Below, in pieces: positions 8,619-17,021 of a stretch of DNA of 36,434 nt; the stretch's first letter is position 1, and every line of letters starts with the position of its first letter. The DNA comes from Spirosoma linguale DSM 74 (lineage in GTDB: Bacteria; Bacteroidota; Bacteroidia; Cytophagales; Spirosomataceae). The stretch covers positions 1 through 36,434 of the forward strand of contig CP001772.1 in assembly GCA_000024525.1 (NCBI GenBank). The letters run 5' to 3'. Made by a program: the position numbers and the translations under genes. The notes under the pieces were generated by a model. It ran no database searches. It had not been told where the DNA came from and was given only the letters and a program-made list of their open reading frames with translations.

Positions 8619-9311
8619 ATGAAACTACGGTGTCTGATTATTGAAGATGAACCGCCCGCTCAAGAAAAGTTAGCTGGCTTTATTGATGAGGTCCCGTTTT
8701 TAGATCTCCAACAGGTATTTGCCTCAGCCGTTAGTGTTCCGGCGTATCTGCGGGAGCATACCGTGGATTTACTCTTTCTGGATATTCAGTTGGGGTTGCT
8801 GAATGGGATGGATTTTCTAGCCTCTTTATCGGCTCCTCCCAAGGTCATTATTACGACTGCTTATGCCAGCTACGCCCTGAGAGGTTATGAACTGAGTGTA
8901 TCCGATTATCTATTGAAACCCTACTCGTTTGAGCGGTTCTACCAGGCGGTTACGAAAGTCTATCAGACTGTTACCGTGGTTCCAAAGCCTGAAGAGTCTT
9001 ACTTGTTTGTCAGGACGGAAAACCGCCTGGAAAAAATCAGTCATTCGGACATTCTGTATGTAGAAGGGATGAAGGATTATCTGAAGATTGTCACCACTGA
9101 AAAAAGTATTCTGAGCTTGATGAGTTTTAAACAACTGTTGACGGGATTACCTGCATCCGGGTTTATTCGGGTGCATCATTCCTTTGTGGTGTGCCTGGAA
9201 AGTATACAATCGGTGGAACGGGATCGGATACGGATTGGTGACAAACTGATTCCAATCAGCCAGAGCCACCGAGAGGCCTTTTACCAGCAGATCAAGAATC
9301 GACTAGTGTAA
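8619..9311 (+). CDS. LytTR-family response regulator
   Basis: The 230-residue regulator has a receiver domain (about 1-120) and a LytTR DNA-binding domain (about 130-230). The acidic pocket is E9/D10, the phospho-acceptor is D55 in FLDIQLG, and T80 and K100 complete the switch residues. The LytTR half contains YVEGMKDYLKI and FIRVHHSFVV, hallmark segments of the fold. It begins 22 bases after the kinase stop, so the pair is co-expressed. Targets probably include its own operon. Direct-repeat sites typical of LytTR binding were not identified. Confidence 0.93.
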   Translation: MKLRCLIIEDEPPAQEKLAGFIDEVPFLDLQQVFASAVSVPAYLREHTVDLLFLDIQLGLLNGMDFLASLSAPPKVIITTAYASYALRGYELSVSDYLLKPYSFERFYQAVTKVYQTVTVVPKPEESYLFVRTENRLEKISHSDILYVEGMKDYLKIVTTEKSILSLMSFKQLLTGLPASGFIRVHHSFVVCLESIQSVERDRIRIGDKLIPISQSHREAFYQQIKNRLV

Positions 9312-9344
9312 GAGCAAGTGATCATGTCTCGTTAAACGCCCGTT

Positions 9345-9420
9345 TTACTGAGATACTTACCCACCCTCTCTACCAATATGCAATTTCGACTAAGAAAGTC
9401 TCAAATTGTTATCTCAGTAA
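9345..9420. repeat. 11-bp inverted repeat after the LytSR operon
   Basis: TTACTGAGATA at 9345-9355 and its reverse complement at 9410-9420 are separated by 54 bases. The pair lies just downstream of the response-regulator gene. The spacer is too long for a classic terminator; a distant hairpin or paired protein sites are possible. Confidence 0.4.
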
Positions 9421-9546
9421 TCTACGTATCATTTCCAGTGTCTTTATTGGGTTTGTTATACTAATTTTTCCCTTAAATGAAGAGTTACCTACCTTTCCAC
9501 AGAATTACCCTTTTTGCTGATAATATGCATATCTAACAGACGCGTT

Positions 9547-10140
9547 TCAAAGCAATCTATTTACGTCAAGATCAAATCCTACTGCTTTTAATTCTTTTGC
9601 GACAGTAAATTTCCAACTCTCGTTACCATCATACGGAACATAGAGTACTCCGCTAAAATCACTTGGAATTTCAATATTCTTGCTCGCCTCAAATAGGGTG
9701 AGAACTTTGTTTCTACCTAACTTGCCGAGGAAGTAGCCCAATTCTAATATGACGTTTTGACGAGCTCTGTACCTACTTTTTTCGTCATTTTCGTGTTTAG
9801 AGTGAGCTAGATCATCAGCTGATAGAAGCACAATAGCATAGCTCACATTTGAGTAATCCGAAAATTTTTCAATGATAGTGAGTCCTTTACTGGGCTGTTC
9901 ATGAAGAATAACAGGCTCGAAACCTAGCTTTTCTAAAACTCTAGCCACAGACTGCTTCATCTCTTCATTATGGCCATGTACCAAAAAGATTTTCTTTGAC
10001 ATTTCAGTTACGGTTGAAGTAAGTGGTTCTTCAAGCTTGTCAATTTTGTAACCTGGTGGGCCTTGTATAAACTCATCTAATACGTCTTTGCCTTCCCAAA
10101 AGGCATCAGGACTATGACCTGTTAAATCTAAAATGTATAG
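9547..10140 (-). pseudogene. TIR-like nucleotide-binding protein, 5' end cut by an IS3 element
   Basis: The 151 residues from the ATG at 10002 form a TIR-like fold of the PF10137 (predicted nucleotide-binding/CAP12-like) kind: KIFLVHGHNEEMKQ at the start, then VILHEQPSKGLTIIEKF, YAIVLLSADD and the RARQNVILELGYFLGKL helix. The same frame is open and coding-like for a further 46 codons upstream (10003-10140) with segments such as DAFWEGKDVLDEF and GPPGYKIDKLEE, then stops abruptly at the IS3 end. So the native protein was longer and its N-terminal part is lost. The remaining domain could still be made from the internal ATG. Relatives act in NAD-related immune signalling, but activity here is an inference. 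Confidence 0.75.
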
Positions 10141-10208
10141 TGCTCCCCAAAAACTGGACAGTAGAGATAAGTGAAATCAACTAACTTAGACCTACGAAAT
10201 GTCCAATC

Positions 10209-10505
10209 ATGGCCAAGTCAACCCGACGCGTTCACGACGCCCAGTTCAAGTCCAAAGTGGTTTTAGAAGCCTTAAAAGGACACAAAACCCTCGCTCAACT
10301 CAGCAGCGATTATGGCATTCATGCCACTCAAATCACCACCTGGAAACAGCAGGCTTTGGAAGGATTACCTACTCTGTTCAATGGGCAGACCAACTCAGTC
10401 CTTTCCGCCCAGGATCGAGAAGAGATCGAGGCCCCTTTGTTTCAACAGATTGGTCAACTCAAGGTGGAGAACGACTATCTCAAAAAAAAATTACGGACGA
10501 GTTAG
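10209..10505 (+). CDS. IS3-family OrfA (transposase DNA-binding subunit)
   Basis: The 98-residue protein begins MAKSTRRVHDAQFKSKVV and has the helix-turn-helix LAQLSSDYGIHATQITTWK around residues 28-46, followed by a leucine-zipper-like helix (IGQLKVENDYLKKKL) used for dimerisation. It ends just after an A9 run, where ribosomes slip to the -1 frame to make the full OrfAB transposase. Length and layout are standard for IS3 elements. Confidence 0.92.
   Translation: MAKSTRRVHDAQFKSKVVLEALKGHKTLAQLSSDYGIHATQITTWKQQALEGLPTLFNGQTNSVLSAQDREEIEAPLFQQIGQLKVENDYLKKKLRTS
10482..10490 (+). promoter_or_regulatory. A9 slippery site for -1 frameshift between orfA and orfB
   Basis: Nine adenines lie at the end of orfA. 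The orfB frame is exactly -1 to orfA and open across this run, the classic IS3 programmed-frameshift arrangement. Confidence 0.8.
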
Positions 10506-13500
10506 TCGGTGATCGGCGACGATTAATTAACTCTGCTCATCCTCAACTGAGTATTCGCCAACAATGTGAGTTGTTGAATTTGGCCCCTTCTACCTATTAC
10601 TATCTGCCCGTTGGTGAATCGGCCGAGAATCTGGCGTTAATGGAACGGATCGATAAACTCTTTACGGACCGGCCTGAGCTGGGCGTTCGACGCATGCATC
10701 AAGAGTTAACCACGCCCGATCAACCCCTTAATATTAAGCGGATACGTCGTTTGATGCGCCTAATGGGACTGGAGGCCGTTTATCCAAAGCCTAATTTATC
10801 TAAACCGACCGAAGGTCATCAAATCTATCCGTATCTGTTACGAGGAGTGCCCATTGAAGCCCGAAACCATGTTTGGTCCACTGACATCAGTGCGCCATGA
10901 AGACGCAGTTTTTTTTTTTTTTTTGAAGACTGCGTTGGCTGATTTTTGACCGGCAGTTGTAATACTGCCCGCCCCAACTAGGGAAGTTGGGGTGAAGGGG
11001 GCTGCAAAGCTCGCTGGGTGCTGCCAAGCGGGTGTCATAAGCAGAGCAGCCTATACTGTACCGGAGGCAGGCCAATTCCTGTCGGCCGGGCTACCACCGA
11101 ATCGATGATGAGACAACGAAGCATGCGCTGGAAGCCTCTGTACTTAGCGACCAACCCTCACCTTCAGAACTGGCTGAGAGGGAACCTGTGGGCTGATTGG
11201 TTTGGCCTTGATGTTGCCAAGCCAGGAATGAGTTTACCTTATTCGATGATGGAGCTTCCCCCTAGCCATCATCCCGTACCACCAGGGGTAGAGCATGCCA
11301 TCTAAGGATTCACAGGTCAGAAATCGGAACATGGGAACTGGGGATGATCCGCCTGTTAGGAAAACAGGCTATCGACAGCGACTCGGGAAGGGTCATTCTC
11401 AGGGCGGAGTCCGCGTAGTAGTCCGAGAACGGGAAAGCCGTCCACATGGCGAAGGCGGGCAGGGAATCGATACGCTTTCAAAGCCGGAGAAGCGAGCCAT
11501 GGACTTGGCTCTCCAGGCAGATTACGCCTGGGTACTCAGCGTGCAACGAAAACTGTATCAATGGAGTCAGACACATCCCACCGAAGCGTATCGTGAGTTA
11601 TGGAACTGGTTGACAGACCTGCGTAACTTACGAGAAGCCTGGCGTCGAGTAGCCCAGAATAAGGGCAAACGCACACCAGGAATTGATGGGATGACGGTCG
11701 GAAGCATTCGCCAGCGCATTGGCGAAGCCCCCTTCTTAGCGACTCTTCAGCAGCAGTTACGGACTGGATCTTATAAACCCAGCCCCTGCCGCCGGAAGTT
11801 GATTCCTAAAGCGGGTAAACCAGGGAAATTCCGTCCACTGGGCATTCCGACCATTGCGGATCGGGTGGTACAAAGTGCCATCAAACAAGTTCTGGAACCT
11901 ATTCTGGAAGCGCGCTTCTGGCCTGTCTCCTACGGCTTTCGGCCGGGAAGAGGCTGCCATGGAGCGCTAGAGCATATTCGTATGAGTATGCGTCCTCGGA
12001 AGGTGAATAAACAGGATAACAAACGCCATGAGATGCCCTATCAATGGGTGATCGAGGGCGATATTCAATCCTGCTTTGATCACATCGATCATCACCAATT
12101 GATGGACCGGATTCGGCAGCACTCGGCTGACCGACGGGTTAACCAGTTACTGGTTCAGTTTTTGAAAGCAGGCATTCTCTCAGAGGAACAATTTCTGCGA
12201 ACCGATGCAGGCACTCCGCAAGGAGGGATCGTTTCCCCTTTGCTGGCCAATGTAGCTCTGGGTTTGATCGAAGAACGCTATGAACGGTGGGTTAACCACC
12301 AAACGAAGCGTCGTCAAAGTCGCCAGTGCGATGGTATCAAAGCCGCTATGTGGTCTCGAAGTGTGGATCGTCAGGCTGGTCGGGCGGTGTACTTTCCGTT
12401 TCGTTACGCGGACGATTTTGTCATTTTAGTGAGTGGTACTCAAGAAAATGCACAAGCTGAACGAAAGGTCCTACAAACGCTACTCCAGGAGAAGATGGGC
12501 TTAACCCTCTCCCCTGAAAAGACCAAGATTACCCCGCTAACCGAGGGCTTCCAATTCTTAGGTCATCGAGTTAGTATGCGTTGGGACTATCGCTACGGAT
12601 GGACACCTCGGTTAGAAATACCCAAGCAGAAAGCGGCGGACTTGCGCTACCGTATCAAACAGTTAACGGGCCGAGCCACGCTGGGTTGGTCGCTGGATGA
12701 ATTGCTACAAAAACTGAACCCCATCCTGCGCGGTTGGGGCAACTTCTACAAGTACTGTACTGGCGCCAAGAAGATCTTATCGTCCCTGGATTGGTATGGA
12801 CGGGATCGTATTTGGCGGTGGTTACGGAAGAAGTATCCCAAAGCCAATGCTCACCTGATTTTGAAACACCGTCAACCCAGTCAACTCCGTCCTCGTTGGA
12901 AGGTCTGGCGGGGTCAGGCGGTGGAACATTATCAAATGGGCTGGCAAAAGGTAATGCACTATCAGCGGGGATGGATGAAACCGCCTGAGTTCATGATGGT
13001 TCCTGGAGAGCCGGATGCATAACGAAAGGTGCACGTCCGGTTCGGGGAGAGGGCAAGCGAAACCGGTAGTTGTGAAACTACACAGGCGCGCTTGCCCTAC
13101 TCTACCGTACATTCCAATGGCAACCGGATTTCTGTATTTATGTGCAGTTATTGACTGGCACAGCCGGTTTGTATTAAGTTGGCGGCTATCAAACACCTTA
13201 CTAGTCGATTTTTGTCTTGATGCCTTACAGGAAGCCCTTGATCGGTGGGGAAAACCAAGAGTTTTTAATACTGACCAAGGGAGCCAGTTTACCAGTCCAC
13301 GGTTTTTGGCTCCTTTAAAAGCCGCTGAAATACAGATTAGTATGGATTCCAAAGGCCGCGCTCTGGATAATATTTTCGTGGAGCGGTTGTGGCGAACGGT
13401 CAAATATGAACACGTATATTTACATGCCTACTCCGACGGGTTGACACTGCATCGAGGCCTGTCCAAGTACTTTCAGTTGTATAACTATCAACGCAAGCAC

Positions 13501-13545
13501 CAGTCACTGGATTACCAAACACCAGCGCAATGGTATATCGAGTAG
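10491..13545 (+). CDS. IS3-family OrfB transposase, split by a group II intron
   Basis: Exon 1 covers about 10491-10889 and exon 2 covers 13106-13545. Exon 1 carries the HTH_21-like region and ends in VWSTDI plus one base; exon 2 supplies the rest of the codon and continues TYIPMATGFLYL. The splice phase matches, giving the first catalytic aspartate in WSTDIT, the second in FNTDQGSQFTS and the glutamate in DNIFVERLWRTVKYE. The protein is therefore a complete DDE integrase-type transposase once the intron is removed. It is expected to be made as an OrfAB fusion by frameshifting at 10482-10490. Unspliced transcripts would give a truncated, inactive product. Confidence 0.9.
11499..13022 (+). CDS. 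ltrA: Group II intron reverse transcriptase/maturase
   Basis: The protein helps the intron RNA fold and splice, and copies it into DNA at new sites. RT blocks are clear: GIDGMTV, the KPGKFRPLGIPTIADRVVQ region, YGFRPGRGCH, IEGDIQSCFDHIDH, GTPQGGIVSPLLANV and FRYADDFVIL, with YADD at residues 303-306 when counted from the ATG at 11499. The maturase X domain (LNPILRGWGNFYKY) follows. No zinc-type HNH endonuclease motif is visible at the C-terminus. The frame is open back to 11295, but 11295-11498 probably belongs to RNA domains, so I prefer 11499 (507 residues). The stop codon lies inside domain V. Confidence 0.92.
   Translation: MDLALQADYAWVLSVQRKLYQWSQTHPTEAYRELWNWLTDLRNLREAWRRVAQNKGKRTPGIDGMTVGSIRQRIGEAPFLATLQQQLRTGSYKPSPCRRKLIPKAGKPGKFRPLGIPTIADRVVQSAIKQVLEPILEARFWPVSYGFRPGRGCHGALEHIRMSMRPRKVNKQDNKRHEMPYQWVIEGDIQSCFDHIDHHQLMDRIRQHSADRRVNQLLVQFLKAGILSEEQFLRTDAGTPQGGIVSPLLANVALGLIEERYERWVNHQTKRRQSRQCDGIKAAMWSRSVDRQAGRAVYFPFRYADDFVILVSGTQENAQAERKVLQTLLQEKMGLTLSPEKTKITPLTEGFQFLGHRVSMRWDYRYGWTPRLEIPKQKAADLRYRIKQLTGRATLGWSLDELLQKLNPILRGWGNFYKYCTGAKKILSSLDWYGRDRIWRWLRKKYPKANAHLILKHRQPSQLRPRWKVWRGQAVEHYQMGWQKVMHYQRGWMKPPEFMMVPGEPDA
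13008..13043 (+). ncRNA. Group II intron domain V (catalytic hairpin)
   Basis: A hairpin with GAGCCGGATGCA, a GAAA tetraloop region and TGCACGTCCGGTTC. The AGC triad near the start is the metal-binding core in known introns. It overlaps the last codons and stop of the maturase gene. Confidence 0.85.
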
Positions 13546-13695
13546 AAAGGGAGAAAAACACAATTTATCAGTCGGCTGGCAGCAGCTTAATTTAGCCCAA
13601 AAACTGTCCAACATTTGGGGAGCCCCATAGTTAAAATTACTTTTTTAAACAAAAGCGTTGTTCATACTTTGTTGCTTCCCACCATTAATACATCA

Positions 13696-13863
13696 TTACC
13701 CAATGGTCTTACCAGATCGCTCAGCAGCTTTTTCTATAACGCGCCGGGTATCCGCTTCAACACCTCGAACCGACCAAGGAACAGGTGCAGCACTTTTGCG
13801 AGCCGGTCGGCCCATCTTGACAGTCTTTTCGGTAGTTGTAGTGCTTAAAGTACTTTCTGTCAT
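13696..13863 (-). pseudogene. Short ribbon-helix-helix-like gene, probably truncated (55 residues)
   Basis: A 55-codon frame from an ATG at 13863 to a TAA at 13696. After a threonine/serine-rich start it has KMGRPARKSAAPVPW and then VRGVEADTRRVIEKAAERSG, which resembles the strand-helix start of small RHH proteins found near partition or mobilisation genes. It stops where helix 2 should follow, so it is likely broken; a coding-like frame also runs upstream of the ATG without another start. It lies between the IS3 right end and the AT-rich LRR-GTPase gene, on the opposite strand, with the 34-bp palindrome at 13941-13974 in the divergent gap. Confidence 0.45.
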
Positions 13864-13940
13864 ACCGTTTTTATCGTCTATATCCTCTTCTAGTACATCA
13901 TGTATGACACATAAGTACGGATAAATCAGGTTTTAACAAA

Positions 13941-13974
13941 AGTGTAGTGCAGAAACTAGTTTCTGCACTACACT
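13941..13974. promoter_or_regulatory. 34-bp perfect palindrome upstream of the LRR-GTPase gene
   Basis: AGTGTAGTGCAGAAACT at 13941-13957 is followed without a gap by its exact reverse complement (13958-13974); the centre is ACTAGT. It lies 111 bases before the ATG of the LRR-ROC gene, in the gap between divergent genes. It could be an operator, a cruciform site or a terminator of neither gene; a spacer-free palindrome is more typical of a protein-binding site. Confidence 0.65.
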
Positions 13975-14084
13975 GCAATAGACTAATTGACTATCGAAAA
14001 ACTTATTGATTGACGGTTGATATTACTGCAACCTATTCATAAGTTACAATAGAATGCATCTTTAAAAGATTTTTAACAAAGCAT

Positions 14085-16862
14085 ATGAAGCCACACATCA
14101 AAGAAAAATTACAAAGTTTGAGCTCAAACACTAATAACATACAGCTAATTAACGGCAGATTAAAAGAATTCCCTGTCGAACTTAGAAAGTGTGAAAAAAT
14201 GCGAACGCTCGATTTATTTGGAAACTCGATTCAAAAAATTCCCGATTGGGTCTACAGTCTCAAAAGATTAGAGCACTTAAGCTTGAGAAACAATTCTATT
14301 AAAGAAGTTCCAACTATTGTATTTACACTTGAAAACATTAAATATTTAAATCTAGCAGACAATCAGATTCAAGATATAAATAGTAGCAACTTCACGAATC
14401 TAATGAATATTGAAAAAGTGGATATTGGTTATAATGACATAAAATTAATTCCATTTGGACGAATAGATTATCCAAAATGCAAGACTCTAGCTATTCAAGG
14501 CAATAAATTAGAAGAATTTCCGAGTGCAATCAGTCAAGTTAATACTCTCGAAAAGCTAGTTATATCAGAAAATGAAATTAGTTCTATTGAAGACGATGCA
14601 TTTCTTGGACTTGAAAATTTAGAAGAACTTGATTTAAGCTTCAATCGACTTACATACTTACCATCAAGTCTTGGTAAGCTAACTAAACTTAAAAAGCTAA
14701 ATTTAAGTGGGAATAATATTCGCTCATTGCCCAAAGAATTTGAGAATCTTGTTTCACTTGAATCCCTCGGTTTAGATGGTAATCCACTTGAAAGAGTACC
14801 TTTAGAAATTTCGGCTCAAGGAGTTTCAGGAATTATAAACTATCATCTATCATTAGGTGATAATGTTCAACTATTCGAAGCAAAGCTCTTAATTGTTGGT
14901 CAAGGTAATGTTGGCAAAACATTCTTAATGAATCGTTTAATACATGATTCTATACCAGAGACCCAAACGACTGAAGGAATTGACATAAAAACATGGAAAA
15001 TTCAGACAAATTCATCACCTGACTTCAGGGTCAATATTTGGGACTTTGGTGGTCAGGAAATATACCACTCAACTCATCAGTTTTTTCTTACGAAACGTTC
15101 TCTTTACTTATTAGTCTGGGAAGCGAGGACGGACCAGCATCTTATCAGCTTTGATTATTGGCTCAATGTAATTCGCCTTCTAAGCAATAATTCACCTATA
15201 ATAATTGCTTTAAATAAGATTGATGAAAGGATCGCCAATATTGACGAAAAATCGCTAAAAGCTAAATTCAAAAATATCGTTGGTTTTTACCAAGTTAGCG
15301 CAAAAAATGGCCAAAATATAGCACAATTAACCTCAAAAATTTCGACTGAAATCAATACATTACCTTTGATCGGTGATAAGCTTCCGAAAGTATGGCTAGA
15401 AATAAGAACAGAACTGGAATCCTTAGAATCGAATTATATCCCAGCTGAAAGGTATTTAGCCATTTGTAACCAACATGGATTATCTAATAAAAGAGCTCTT
15501 TTTCTAAGCCAATATTTTCATGACTTAGGCGTTTTTCTTCATTTTCAGGACGATACTCTGCTAAGAAACTTAGTATTTTTAAAACCAGAGTGGGCTACAA
15601 ATGCGGTTTACAGAATTCTTGATTCGAAGGATGTTATTAATCGAGAAGGTGAGTTTGACTCTGATATGCTAGATATCATTCTCAACGAATTCGAACGTGA
15701 TAAACGTCCTTACATAGTTAATTTGATGAAAAAGTTTGAATTGTGTTTCGAAGTATCAAGAGACACATATCTTATTCCAGAGCTGCTATCGCCCGAAACA
15801 CTCGAATTTGATTGGAATTATAGTAATAATTTACGTTTCGAATATCACTATGATTTTATGCCAGCAGGAATTATGGCTCGTTTTATAGTGAGAACAAGGA
15901 ATTTAGTTCACGATAGAACATTTTGGAAGAATGGAGTTATTATTCAGAGAGAAAATACCAGAGCATTAGTAACTACTGATCAGTACTCTAGAAAACTTTA
16001 TATATGGATTCACGGGCCTAATTCATCGTTTTTGCTTGAAATTATTAGAAAAGAGTTAGATGAAATTCATATATCTTTGAATTACCCTGATGTTCCTGAA
16101 AAAATCCCATGTATTTGCCAAGAATGTGCTAATTCAACAAAGCCACACTTATTTAACTATTTGTTTGTTAAGAGAGTGGGTCAAGATAATACTTTTAGGA
16201 CTATTCCTTGTGAGGTAAGTGCTACAGGTGTTACAGTTCATAAGCTTCTCGGACTATACAGAATAGAAAGTTCTGAATCTGATAATAATCCAATATATTC
16301 TCTTGATAAAATATTAGAAGATCTTATCGAGGTAAGTTCAAGAATTCTTGAGCGAAAGTTTCAAAAGAAAATTGAAGATTTAGTCAATGATGACATTGTT
16401 GATTTGTTAAGAACTAAAGGGCACAATATTGCAGATCAAACGAGATCTGGAGCTTCGGGAAGCGGAAAGGGTGCTGGCGAAATAGACATTATGATTAGGA
16501 AAAATAATGGAATCCCAGTCACAATTATAGAATGTTTCAGACTCGAAAGTTGTGGTCCAAAAAACATGGTAGTAGCGGAGCACTTAAAAAAATTATTAAC
16601 GAGATACGATACTCATGAGCTCAAGCGAAAATTTGTTATTGTATTTGGGGAAGCAGAGAGATTTGACAATCTATGGATTAATTATTCTGATTATATCAAG
16701 AGTATAAACTCGAATGATACTTACGGCGATAAGTATCCTCTCTCTGGGTTTAGCGTTAGAGATGACTTGAATAGTTTTTCTAATATGAAAGTTGGTGTCT
16801 CTAGACATGAGAATAATGGAGAGATTATAGAAGTCGTTCATCTTGTCTTAAACATGAAATAA
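14085..16862 (+). CDS. LRR-ROC-COR (Roco) GTPase with nuclease-like C-terminal domain
   Basis: The 925-residue protein is a bacterial Roco-type protein. About ten leucine-rich repeats fill residues 20-250. The ROC GTPase domain has P-loop GQGNVGKT at 272-279, G3 DFGGQE at 320-325 and G4 NKID at 377-380. A COR-like dimerisation region spans roughly 430-740 and includes IPCICQEC, a cysteine cluster. The last ~170 residues are an extra domain: SGASGSGKGAGEIDIMI, then PVTIIECFRLES and a long helix. That GE-x-D ... IE arrangement resembles PD-(D/E)xK nuclease folds, although a clear catalytic lysine is missing, so this is inference. The gene is much more AT-rich than its neighbours and stands alone on its strand. 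LRR sensing, GTPase switch and effector fit a defence protein of the NLR-like plan. Confidence 0.85.
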   Translation: MKPHIKEKLQSLSSNTNNIQLINGRLKEFPVELRKCEKMRTLDLFGNSIQKIPDWVYSLKRLEHLSLRNNSIKEVPTIVFTLENIKYLNLADNQIQDINSSNFTNLMNIEKVDIGYNDIKLIPFGRIDYPKCKTLAIQGNKLEEFPSAISQVNTLEKLVISENEISSIEDDAFLGLENLEELDLSFNRLTYLPSSLGKLTKLKKLNLSGNNIRSLPKEFENLVSLESLGLDGNPLERVPLEISAQGVSGIINYHLSLGDNVQLFEAKLLIVGQGNVGKTFLMNRLIHDSIPETQTTEGIDIKTWKIQTNSSPDFRVNIWDFGGQEIYHSTHQFFLTKRSLYLLVWEARTDQHLISFDYWLNVIRLLSNNSPIIIALNKIDERIANIDEKSLKAKFKNIVGFYQVSAKNGQNIAQLTSKISTEINTLPLIGDKLPKVWLEIRTELESLESNYIPAERYLAICNQHGLSNKRALFLSQYFHDLGVFLHFQDDTLLRNLVFLKPEWATNAVYRILDSKDVINREGEFDSDMLDIILNEFERDKRPYIVNLMKKFELCFEVSRDTYLIPELLSPETLEFDWNYSNNLRFEYHYDFMPAGIMARFIVRTRNLVHDRTFWKNGVIIQRENTRALVTTDQYSRKLYIWIHGPNSSFLLEIIRKELDEIHISLNYPDVPEKIPCICQECANSTKPHLFNYLFVKRVGQDNTFRTIPCEVSATGVTVHKLLGLYRIESSESDNNPIYSLDKILEDLIEVSSRILERKFQKKIEDLVNDDIVDLLRTKGHNIADQTRSGASGSGKGAGEIDIMIRKNNGIPVTIIECFRLESCGPKNMVVAEHLKKLLTRYDTHELKRKFVIVFGEAERFDNLWINYSDYIKSINSNDTYGDKYPLSGFSVRDDLNSFSNMKVGVSRHENNGEIIEVVHLVLNMK

Positions 16863-16943
16863 TATAATCTATTTTTGGGGGATAAACTTCATGTGTCATG
16901 AACGTGCTTACTATCACATAACACAACATTCATTATACAACGC

Positions 16944-17008
16944 ATCCCTCTAAAGTACAACGCCCGGCTCCCTTTCATTAAGGGCCGGGCGTTGTACTTT
17001 AGAGGGAT
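16944..17008. terminator. Bidirectional terminator, 25-bp perfect stem
   Basis: A 25-bp arm at 16944-16968 (ATCCCTCTAAAGTACAACGC, then CCGGC) is exactly complementary to 16984-17008, with a 15-base loop. It lies between the convergent LRR-GTPase (ends 16862) and DUF5677 (ends 17022) genes, so it can stop transcription from both sides. The stem is unusually long. Confidence 0.85.
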
Positions 17009-17021
17009 CTATACTCAACGT

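Larger units (their letters stand above)
10890..13105 (+). mobile_element. Group II intron with reverse-transcriptase ORF
   Basis: The 5' end is GTGCG at 10890 and the 3' end is ...CTCTAC at 13105, matching the GUGYG...AY rule. Removing it restores the transposase frame across ATC-A/CG-TAC, which fixes both borders. Domain V is recognisable at about 13008-13043, with GAGCC, a GAAA loop and a closing GGTTC. Domain VI follows, with arms around GGGCAAGCG and CGCTTGCCC. Domains I-III occupy roughly 10890-11490 and contain a 16-T run at 10909-10924. Short reading frames within that part are RNA structure, not genes. The intron is retrotransposon-like and uses its own maturase. Confidence 0.93.
10141..13627 (+). 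mobile_element. IS3-family element interrupted by a group II intron
   Basis: The left end TGCTCCCCAAAAACTGGACAG pairs with the right end, whose reverse complement contains GGCTCCCCAAATGTTGGACAG. TAG occurs just outside both ends (10138-10140 and 13628-13630), consistent with a 3-bp target duplication. Inside are orfA, an A9 slippery run and orfB, whose catalytic core is split by the intron at 10890-13105. Removing the intron rejoins the frame exactly. The flanking gene on the left is a truncated TIR-like gene, but what lies right of the element does not continue that frame, so the original target region has been rearranged. Confidence 0.88.

Noticed and set aside
11018..11305. 95-codon frame inside the intron
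   Set aside because: Lies in the RNA domains I-III of the group II intron; no protein features.
12822..13403. 193-codon frame antisense to the intron and transposase
   Set aside because: Crosses the intron 3' border and is composed of antisense of two known genes.
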